From: Alphaproteobacteria bacterium
GTDB taxonomy: Bacteria > Pseudomonadota > Alphaproteobacteria > Rhizobiales > Rhizobiaceae
Direction: 5' to 3'
Length of the DNA stretch: 5,582 nucleotides
Assembly: GCA_030428345.1 (NCBI GenBank)
Contig: JAUIBM010000236.1
Span: forward strand, 1 to 5,582
Made by a program: the position numbers and the translations under genes. Positions 1 to 4,782 of the stretch are shown in pieces. Under the pieces are notes generated by a model that was not told the origin of the DNA, ran no database searches, and was given only the letters and a program-made list of their open reading frames with translations. Positions within the stretch are counted from its first letter, which is position 1. Each line of letters opens with the position of its first letter.

Positions 1-368
1 CCGGGAGCTTCCCCGTCTTGTTTGGTTGTCACGGTAACCGATTTGTAGGTGCACCACGCACTAGGAGTTCCGACGATATCGGTGACTACGCTTGGGGGAA
101 ATCCTTCCGGCCTATCAGACCAGCATACTGCGACGTTGCCGAAGTGACCTTGGTCGCAAAGGGGTCTATCTTTCAGTCTTAGTTTTGGCAGACCGCTCGA
201 CGACGATGCGTAATCGTGCGCCTTCCAGTCTCCGATCACGCCGACTTCGGCCCAAACGAACAAACTATTCCCAGGTGGCGGACTCGGTTCCGGCTTGCTC
301 TGAGCGCAAGCAATCGATGTAACAAAGGACACTAGAGATAGCGAAAGGAGCGGTAGTAATTTTTGCAT
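1..368 (-). CDS. Secreted cysteine-containing protein of unknown function, C-terminus outside window
   Basis: The reading frame is open from an ATG at 368-366 to the left edge: 122 complete codons with no stop, so the gene is partial at its 3' end. A GGAGG box lies 5 bases before the ATG. The N-terminus is a good Sec signal peptide: Lys3, a hydrophobic stretch over about residues 4-20, then Ala-Cys-Ala before Gln23, a plausible signal peptidase I site after residue 22. A lipoprotein reading at Cys21 is weaker because Ser is at -3. A Pro-rich linker (about 25-32) follows, then a Trp- and Gly-containing domain with Cys71, Cys82 and Cys106 (the last in Trp-Cys-Thr-Tyr-Lys), consistent with a disulfide-stabilised periplasmic or secreted protein. 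I do not recognise the family. Base composition is lower in GC than the housekeeping genes, and the gene lies behind a terminator, so it is a separate transcription unit and possibly acquired. Confidence 0.75.
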   Translation of the reverse strand, partial: MQKLLPLLSLSLVSFVTSIACAQSKPEPSPPPGNSLFVWAEVGVIGDWKAHDYASSSSGLPKLRLKDRPLCDQGHFGNVAVCWSDRPEGFPPSVVTDIVGTPSAWCTYKSVTVTTKQDGEAP

Positions 369-373
369 TGTTA

Positions 374-378
374 CCTCC
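374..378 (-). promoter_or_regulatory. Ribosome binding site of the secreted-protein gene
   Basis: On the minus strand GGAGG stands 5 bases before the ATG at 368. It is the strongest Shine-Dalgarno match in the window. It fixes the start and, together with the signal peptide, argues that the frame at 368-1 is a real gene. Confidence 0.75.
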
Positions 379-381
379 GTA

Positions 382-419
382 ATTTAAGTAAAAATGGCAT
401 GGAATTGCAAAAGTTGCAA
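382..419 (-). promoter_or_regulatory. Possible promoter of the secreted-protein gene (weak)
   Basis: The AT-rich stretch between the terminator and the ribosome binding site must hold the promoter if the gene is transcribed independently. Two weak sigma70-like pairings are visible on the minus strand. TTGCAA (419-414) with CATTTT (396-391) has a 17-base spacer and leaves a normal leader. TTGCAA (410-405) with TTAAAT (387-382) has better hexamers, but transcription would start almost inside the ribosome binding site. Neither is convincing alone. Confidence 0.25.
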
Positions 420-420
420 T
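404..420. repeat. Perfect interrupted palindrome, candidate operator
   Basis: ATTGCAA and TTGCAAT are exact inverted repeats of 7 bases separated by 3 bases. The site is in the intergenic region, about 36 bases upstream of the ATG at 368, and overlaps both candidate -35 hexamers. A dimeric repressor bound here would block either promoter. No U-tract follows on either strand, so it is not a terminator. I cannot assign it to a regulator family. Confidence 0.45.
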
Positions 421-455
421 ATCGCATACGGGTAGTTTCTTGAGTTGGCGCGCTG

Positions 456-477
456 AAAAATAGTCGCGGCTCGCGAC
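456..477 (-). terminator. Rho-independent terminator after moaE
   Basis: On the minus strand GTCGCG (477-472), a 3-base loop and CGCGAC (468-463) form a perfect 6-bp all-Watson-Crick stem. It is followed at once by TATTTTT (462-456). It starts 29 bases after the moaE stop codon and has the correct orientation to end the SDR-uvrC-pgsA-moaD-moaE transcript. It also insulates the gene at 368-1 from that operon. Confidence 0.85.
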
Positions 478-506
478 ACAGTGGAAATCGTACCGGTTCG
501 GAGAGC

Positions 507-971
507 TTACCGCCGCCAGCGCTCCGCGGCGGCGTCGTCATCGTCTTTCGCGGAAACCCATTCGCCCGCGGCGCCGTCGATCGTGTGTTCTTTCTTCCAG
601 AAGGGGGCGCGGGTCTTCAGGAAATCCATCACGAAGCTGGCAGCTTCGAACGCGGCCATTCGGTGCGGCGAGGCTGCCGCAACAAGCACGATATTGCCAC
701 CTGGCGCGATCCGGCCATGGCGGTGGATCGCGGTCAGGCCGGTGACAGGCCAGCGATCGGCCGCCTCCCTGGCGATGCGCGTGATTTCCGCCTCGGCCAT
801 GCCCGGATAGTGTTCCAGTTCCAAAGCCGCGAGGCGGCCGCCCTCGTCGCGGCACAGCCCGGTGAAGGTCACGACGGCCCCGACGTCGCGACGACCGTCA
901 GTCAGCGCGTGGATTTCGGCTTCTGTGTCGAAATCCTCCGCCTGGATGCGAACGGTCGGCTCGATCTTCAC
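507..971 (-). CDS. moaE: Molybdopterin synthase catalytic subunit MoaE
   Basis: MoaE is the large subunit of the cytoplasmic MoaD2-MoaE2 enzyme. It inserts two sulfurs, carried by MoaD thiocarboxylate, into cyclic pyranopterin monophosphate to make molybdopterin. The 154-residue length matches the family (E. coli 150). Visible signatures are Gly-Ala-Val-Val-Thr-Phe-Thr-Gly followed by Arg41 (31-41), Glu-His-Tyr-Pro-Gly-Met (53-58), His-Arg-His-Gly (83-86), His103-Arg104, and the catalytic block KTRAPFWKKE (119-128). Lys119 and Lys126 align by position with the catalytic lysines of the E. coli enzyme. The acidic tail ending in an Arg-Trp motif is also typical. The start is GTG, 4 bases after the moaD stop. 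No alternative ATG is near and the upstream GGCGG is only a weak ribosome site, so translation is probably coupled to moaD. This is the last gene before the terminator. Confidence 0.96.
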   Translation of the reverse strand: MKIEPTVRIQAEDFDTEAEIHALTDGRRDVGAVVTFTGLCRDEGGRLAALELEHYPGMAEAEITRIAREAADRWPVTGLTAIHRHGRIAPGGNIVLVAAASPHRMAAFEAASFVMDFLKTRAPFWKKEHTIDGAAGEWVSAKDDDDAAAERWRR

Positions 972-975
972 GGTG

Positions 976-1230
976 CTAGCCGCCCGTCATGGGCGGAAAC
1001 AGCGCGACCTCGCGCACATTGGCGAGGGACGCATCCCGGGCGTCGGTGTGAACATGATCCAGCGCCACGCGCACCATGGAATCGTGCTCCAGGGCAAGCG
1101 CATAGGTCTCGTCGCGGGTCTTCAGCCAAGCGATCAGGTCGGCGACGCTATCAACGCCTTCCGGCAGATCCACGATCTCTTCGGTCAGGCCGATCCGCTC
1201 GCGGATCCATGAAAAATAGACGAGTTTCAC
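976..1230 (-). CDS. moaD: Molybdopterin synthase sulfur-carrier subunit MoaD
   Basis: This 84-residue protein has the ubiquitin-like beta-grasp pattern of MoaD: Lys-Leu-Val-Tyr-Phe-Ser-Trp-Ile-Arg-Glu (2-11), a central Val-Ala-Asp-Leu-Ile-Ala-Trp-Leu helix (29-36), and a C-terminal EVALFPPMTGG. The terminal Gly83-Gly84 is the residue pair that is adenylated by MoeB and converted to a thiocarboxylate, the sulfur donor for MoaE. Length is normal for the family (about 81-85). The start is GTG. A GAGG box at 1239-1236, 5 bases upstream, overlaps the pgsA stop codon, so this start is well supported and translation is probably linked to pgsA. The moaE partner follows after 4 bases. The other Moco genes (moaA, moaC, moeB) are not in the window. 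Confidence 0.95.
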   Translation of the reverse strand: MKLVYFSWIRERIGLTEEIVDLPEGVDSVADLIAWLKTRDETYALALEHDSMVRVALDHVHTDARDASLANVREVALFPPMTGG

Positions 1231-1235
1231 GGTCG

Positions 1236-1239
1236 CCTC
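1236..1239 (-). promoter_or_regulatory. moaD ribosome binding site overlapping the pgsA stop
   Basis: GAGG on the minus strand shares its first two bases with the pgsA TGA stop (1240-1238) and lies 5 bases before the moaD GTG. A ribosome ending pgsA would uncover or reuse this site, which suggests translational coupling. Confidence 0.55.
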
Positions 1240-1864
1240 ACTCCACCATGTGCTTCAGACCGGCGCGAAAATAGTCATAACCGGTGTAGAGGGTGATGAC
1301 CGCCGCGATCCACAGCAGGCCGATGCCGATCTGAGTGGTGTAGGGCAGCAGCTTGTCGCCCGCCGGGCCGGCGAGCAGGAAGCCGATCGCCAGCATCTGC
1401 ACGGTGGTCTTCCATTTGGCGATGCGCGTCACCGGCACCGAGACCTTGAGCTCGGCCAGATATTCGCGCAGGCCCGAGACAAGGATTTCGCGGCACAGGA
1501 TGATGATCGCCGCCCAGAGCGACCAGCCGGCGATCGTGCGGTCGGTGTCGGCGGCGAGCAGTAGCAGGCAGGTCGCCACCAGCAGCTTGTCGGCGATCGG
1601 GTCGAGCATGCGGCCGATGGTGGACGTCTGGTGCCAAATGCGCGCCAGATAGCCGTCGAAGAAGTCGGTGATGCTGGCGGTCACGAAAATGAACAGCGCC
1701 AGCCAGCGTGCGAAATCGGACGATTGCAGCCGGCCCTCGAGGAAGAAGCACAGCACGACGAGCGGCACGGCGACAATTCTTCCATAGGTCAGCAAATTGG
1801 GCAGCGCGGCCCAGTGGGCGTCGCGCTGGCGCGGCATCTGTGAGGTCTGATCGGTGGCTGGCAT
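1238..1864 (-). CDS. pgsA: CDP-diacylglycerol-glycerol-3-phosphate 3-phosphatidyltransferase PgsA
   Basis: This inner-membrane enzyme makes phosphatidylglycerol phosphate from CDP-diacylglycerol and glycerol 3-phosphate, the committed step to phosphatidylglycerol and cardiolipin. Counting from the ATG at 1864 (208 residues), the complete CDP-alcohol phosphotransferase signature D-x2-DG-x2-AR-x8-G-x3-D-x3-D is present: Asp67, Asp70, Gly71, Ala74, Arg75, Gly84, Asp88 and Asp92. About six hydrophobic segments are visible, beginning with the family-typical LPNLLTYGR (21-29) ahead of the first membrane helix. The start is uncertain. ATG 1864 has no clear ribosome site. TTG 1900 (220 residues) has GAGG 9 bases upstream. 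ATG 1837 (199 residues) gives a length closest to the usual figure of about 190. The family assignment is firm; PgsA rather than another CDP-alcohol transferase rests on overall similarity to alphaproteobacterial PgsA and on its position next to uvrC. Confidence 0.92.
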   Translation of the reverse strand: MPATDQTSQMPRQRDAHWAALPNLLTYGRIVAVPLVVLCFFLEGRLQSSDFARWLALFIFVTASITDFFDGYLARIWHQTSTIGRMLDPIADKLLVATCLLLLAADTDRTIAGWSLWAAIIILCREILVSGLREYLAELKVSVPVTRIAKWKTTVQMLAIGFLLAGPAGDKLLPYTTQIGIGLLWIAAVITLYTGYDYFRAGLKHMVE

Positions 1865-1938
1865 GTCGGTGAGAAAGCTCCAATCGAGCGTGATTTTCAA
1901 CTACCGTCGCCTCGGGTAGCGCAGGATTGATCGGTTTG

Positions 1939-3945
1939 TCACCCGTTATCGTGAAAGTGATCGTAGATCGCGCGCGCCATTTGCTCGGAAATTCCTTCCA
2001 CACCCATCAGGTCGCTCAAGGCGGCGCGGCTTACGGCCTTTGCTGTGCCAAAACGGTGCAGCAGCGCCCGTTTGCGCGAAGGGCCAATGCCCGGCACCTC
2101 GTCCAGGGGATTCTTCGCCATCTCCTTCTTCCGCCGGGCGCGGTGGGTGCCGATGGCGAAGCGGTGCGCCTCGTCGCGCAGGCGCTGGACGAAGAACAGC
2201 ACCGGGTCGCGTTGCGGCAGCATGAAGGAATCCCGACCGGCCATGAAGAATTTTTCAAGGCCGGCGTCGCGGTCCGGTCCCTTGGCGATCCCGACCATGG
2301 GGATGAGATTTTCAAGACCCAGTTCCGTCATGACGCCGCGCGCCGCGCTGAGCTGGCCCGCGCCGCCGTCGATCAGCACGAGATCCGGCCAGGGCGGCAT
2401 GGCGTCGTCGCTCTCATCGTCCTCCATCGCCTCGGAGAGGTCGGCCGCGGCGTCGGGATTGGGTCCGTTCTCCTTGAGCAGGCGGGAGAAACGCCGGGTC
2501 AGCACCTCGCGCATCATGGCGTAGTCGTCGCCCGGGGTAAGGCTCGTCGATTTGATGTTGAACTTTCGATACTGGTTCTTGGCCAGGCCCTCGGGGCCGG
2601 CGACGATCATGCCGCCGACGGCATTCGTTCCCATGATGTGCGAATTGTCGTAGACCTCGATCCGGCGCGGCGGCCGATCCAGGCCGAACGCCTGGGCGAC
2701 GCCCTCCAGCAGACGCGTCTGGGTGGAGCTTTCCGCCAGCTTGCGGCCGAGCGCCTCGCGCGCATTGAGCAGGGCATGCTCGACCATCTCATGCTTGCCG
2801 CCGCGCTGGGGCACTGCGATCTCGACCTTTCGGCCGGCATTGATCGCCAGCGCCTGTTCAAGCAATTCGCGCTCTTCCACCTCATGGCTCAGCAGCAGCA
2901 TGCGCGGGCAGGGTCTGTCGTCATAGAACTGCGCGAGGAAGGAACCCAGCACCTCGCCGGGCTCGTAGGACTTGTCGGCGCGCGGGAAATAGGAGCGATT
3001 GCCCCAGTTCTGTCCGGTGCGGAAGAAGAACACCTGCACGCAGGTCATCCCATCCTTCTGCTCGACTGCGAACACGTCTGCCTCGTCAATGCCCCGCGGA
3101 TTGATGCCCTGATGCGCGGTCACATGCGAAAGCGCCGAAAGGCGGTCGCGATAGATTGCCGCCGTCTCGAAATCCAGATCGTTCGAGGCTTCCTGCATGC
3201 GCTCGGCCAGTCTGTCCTGGATTTCGGTGCTGCGCCCGGAAAGAAAGTTCCGCGCCTCGCCCACCAGTCCCTGATAGGCCTCCGGAGTCACCTCTCCCGT
3301 GCAAGGTCCGGAGCATCGCTTGATCTGGTGCAGCAGGCAGGGGCGGGTGCGGGACTCGAAAACCGAATCCGTGCAGGAGCGGATCAGGAACGCCCGCTGC
3401 ATGGCGTTGACCGTGCGGTTGACCGCGCCGGCGGAGGCGAAGGGGCCGAAATATTCGCGGTTCTTCTGGCGCGCGCCGCGATGCTTGAAGATGCCGGGCG
3501 CGCGGTGGTCGGTGGTGATGACGATATAGGGGAAGCTCTTGTCGTCGCGCAGCAGAACGTTGAAGCGCGGCCGCAGGCGCTTGATCAGATTGGCCTCGAG
3601 CAGCAGCGCCTCGGTTTCGGTATGGGTCCGCACGAATTCCATCGCGCTGGTCTCGCGGATCATCCGGGCGATGCGGTTGGTATGGCCGCCCATCTTGGCG
3701 TAGGAGGCGACGCGCTTCTTCAGGCTGCGCGCCTTGCCGACATAGAGCACATCGCCGGCGGTGTTCATCATGCGGTAGACGCCCGGTGAATTGGGCAGCC
3801 GCTTGACGAAATCGGAAATCACCTCGACGCCGGAAGCTGCGTGCTCGACGCTGGCTTCTTCCCAGGCAATGTCGTCGGCGCGGCCACGCGGCGCTGGCGT
3901 TTCTATCGTGTTCTCGGTCTCGCGGGTCATTTCGCTATCGGACAT
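1939..3945 (-). CDS. uvrC: UvrABC excinuclease subunit C (UvrC)
   Basis: UvrC makes both incisions around lesions marked by UvrA-UvrB in nucleotide excision repair. All domains are present in 668 residues. The 3' nuclease is a GIY-YIG domain (about 53-130) with Gly-Val-Tyr 55-57, Tyr-Val-Gly-Lys 68-71, Arg78 and Glu118. Four cysteines (191, 203, 211, 215) have spacing 12-8-4, the pattern of the iron-sulfur ligands in E. coli UvrC. The UvrB-binding UVR helix pair is at about 238-272. The RNase H-like 5' nuclease carries Asp433 (VYDNSH), Asp526 (LIDGGAGQL) and His595 (DEAHRFAI), matching the catalytic Asp-Asp-His triad. Tandem helix-hairpin-helix DNA-binding motifs end the protein (about 615-667). 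There is an N-terminal extension of roughly 45 residues and an acidic insert at about 495-518. The ATG start lies 18 bases after the SDR stop and lacks a strong ribosome site; Met6 is a possible alternative. Confidence 0.97.
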   Translation of the reverse strand: MSDSEMTRETENTIETPAPRGRADDIAWEEASVEHAASGVEVISDFVKRLPNSPGVYRMMNTAGDVLYVGKARSLKKRVASYAKMGGHTNRIARMIRETSAMEFVRTHTETEALLLEANLIKRLRPRFNVLLRDDKSFPYIVITTDHRAPGIFKHRGARQKNREYFGPFASAGAVNRTVNAMQRAFLIRSCTDSVFESRTRPCLLHQIKRCSGPCTGEVTPEAYQGLVGEARNFLSGRSTEIQDRLAERMQEASNDLDFETAAIYRDRLSALSHVTAHQGINPRGIDEADVFAVEQKDGMTCVQVFFFRTGQNWGNRSYFPRADKSYEPGEVLGSFLAQFYDDRPCPRMLLLSHEVEERELLEQALAINAGRKVEIAVPQRGGKHEMVEHALLNAREALGRKLAESSTQTRLLEGVAQAFGLDRPPRRIEVYDNSHIMGTNAVGGMIVAGPEGLAKNQYRKFNIKSTSLTPGDDYAMMREVLTRRFSRLLKENGPNPDAAADLSEAMEDDESDDAMPPWPDLVLIDGGAGQLSAARGVMTELGLENLIPMVGIAKGPDRDAGLEKFFMAGRDSFMLPQRDPVLFFVQRLRDEAHRFAIGTHRARRKKEMAKNPLDEVPGIGPSRKRALLHRFGTAKAVSRAALSDLMGVEGISEQMARAIYDHFHDNG

Positions 3946-3963
3946 TCCGGCGCTGAGGATGCG

Positions 3964-4734
3964 CTATTCGACCATCCCCGTCACGTCCGGGGTTTCCCAC
4001 GCCAGATGCTGGCCGCCATCGAGCGCAATCATTTGCCCGGTGATCGAGGGCGTTTCGTACAGATAGCGTACTGTCGCGCCGAATTCAGCCAGTTCCGGCC
4101 CCTTACGCAACGGCAATCCTGACAATTGCGCCTGGAAATCGGCCTCCGCCTGTCGCGGGTTCGGCAAGGTCGGGCCCGGGCCAATGGCGTTGACGCGAAT
4201 CCTTGGCGCGAAAGCTTGCGCCATGGTTTGTGTCGCCGTCCAGAGCGCTGACTTGGACAGCGTGTAGGAGAAGAACTGCGGGGTGAGCTTCCATACCCGC
4301 TGGTCGATCATGTTGACGATCAGACCCGTGGACAATTCCTCCTGCGCGAAGAATCCGGCCGCGAGCAGGGCGGGAGCCTTCAGATGCAAGGCGAAATGCG
4401 CGTCCCACAGCGCCATGTCGGGCGCTTGCGCCGTATCCGGCTGGAACACGGAGGCGTTGTTCACGAGTAGGTCGATCGGTCCGATCGCGCTGCGCGCCCT
4501 GGCGACCAGCGAGCGGGTTGCGCCCGGTTGCCTCAGATCGGCCTCCAGGGCGAAGGCGGTGGCGCCCTGGTCCTTCAGACGGTCCGCCATCGCCTGCGCG
4601 TCGCGGTGTGAATCGCGGTGATGGATCGCCACGGCAAAGCCGTTTGCCGCCAGGTCCTCGGCGATCTGCGCGCCGATGCGATGGGTTGCGCCTGTGACGA
4701 GGGCCGCGCGCGGGGCCTTGCCGTTGGATTCCAA
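3964..4734 (-). CDS. Pteridine-reductase-like short-chain dehydrogenase (PTR1/FolM type)
   Basis: This is a 256-residue Rossmann-fold SDR, probably NADPH-dependent and cytoplasmic. Its cofactor loop is TGATHRIG (14-21), and His-His-Arg-Asp-Ser (38-42) after strand 2 resembles the His-Arg-Ser of PTR1 that holds the NADPH 2'-phosphate. The LVNNASVF block (90-97) places Ser95 and Phe97 where PTR1 has its pterin-contacting Ser111 and Phe113. The active site is Tyr157-x3-Lys161, but the usual catalytic Ser, 13 residues before Tyr, is Asp144, exactly as in PTR1 (Asp181/Tyr194/Lys198) and FolM. The C-terminal Ile-Thr-Gly-Gln with Asp-Gly-Gly (231-241) is standard. A likely role is reduction of dihydropterins or dihydrofolate; the substrate is inferred. 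The TTG start is forced: an in-frame TAA lies 18 bases upstream, no ATG or GTG precedes the cofactor loop, and AGGA sits 5 bases before it. The uvrC gene follows 18 bases downstream. Confidence 0.88.
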   Translation of the reverse strand: MESNGKAPRAALVTGATHRIGAQIAEDLAANGFAVAIHHRDSHRDAQAMADRLKDQGATAFALEADLRQPGATRSLVARARSAIGPIDLLVNNASVFQPDTAQAPDMALWDAHFALHLKAPALLAAGFFAQEELSTGLIVNMIDQRVWKLTPQFFSYTLSKSALWTATQTMAQAFAPRIRVNAIGPGPTLPNPRQAEADFQAQLSGLPLRKGPELAEFGATVRYLYETPSITGQMIALDGGQHLAWETPDVTGMVE

Positions 4735-4739
4735 ATTCG

Positions 4740-4743
4740 TCCT
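4740..4743 (-). promoter_or_regulatory. Ribosome binding site deciding the SDR TTG start
   Basis: AGGA on the minus strand is 5 bases before the TTG at 4734. The only other codons between the in-frame TAA and this TTG are CTG, GAC, GGC, AGG, ACG and AAT, so this box supports TTG as the true start. Confidence 0.6.
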
Positions 4744-4770
4744 GCCGTCCAGTTATTGCCTGCGAATAAT

Positions 4771-4782
4771 CTAGCGCGCTAG
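4771..4782. repeat. 12-bp perfect palindrome over the exchanger stop codon
   Basis: CTAGCGCGCTAG is self-complementary over all 12 bases and contains two copies of the usually rare tetramer CTAG. On the minus strand its first TAG-containing half includes the exchanger stop (4781-4779). As a hairpin it would give only a 4-bp stem and it is followed by ATTATT rather than a U-tract, so it is a poor terminator. Confidence 0.4.

Noticed and set aside
92..322. A 76-codon plus-strand frame near the left edge
   Set aside because: It is very rich in Arg and Ser, has no ribosome binding site that I can see, and is antisense to the signal-peptide-bearing frame at 368-1, which has a strong ribosome site.
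404..420. Reading the palindrome as a second terminator after moaE
   Set aside because: The stem is AT-rich, lacks a following U-tract on either strand, and sits just upstream of a gene start, while a much better terminator is at 456-477.
585..1274. A 229-codon plus-strand frame
   Set aside because: It is antisense to moaE and moaD, both well supported by catalytic motifs. Its Arg-rich translation resembles no family.
1275..2003. A 242-codon minus-strand frame overlapping pgsA in another frame
   Set aside because: It is a frame-shifted shadow of pgsA and the uvrC end, rich in Arg, His and Pro. The pgsA frame carries the full CDP-alcohol phosphotransferase signature.
1927..3789. A 620-codon open frame on the plus strand opposite uvrC
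   Set aside because: It lies entirely antisense to an unmistakable UvrC with all domains and catalytic residues. Long antisense frames are a common by-product of high-GC codon usage. The translation shows His/Arg/Gly/Ala-rich composition with no recognisable domain.
4735..4782. An intrinsic terminator between the exchanger and the SDR gene
   Set aside because: The palindrome gives only a 4-bp stem and is followed by ATTATT without a run of U, so termination here is not supported.
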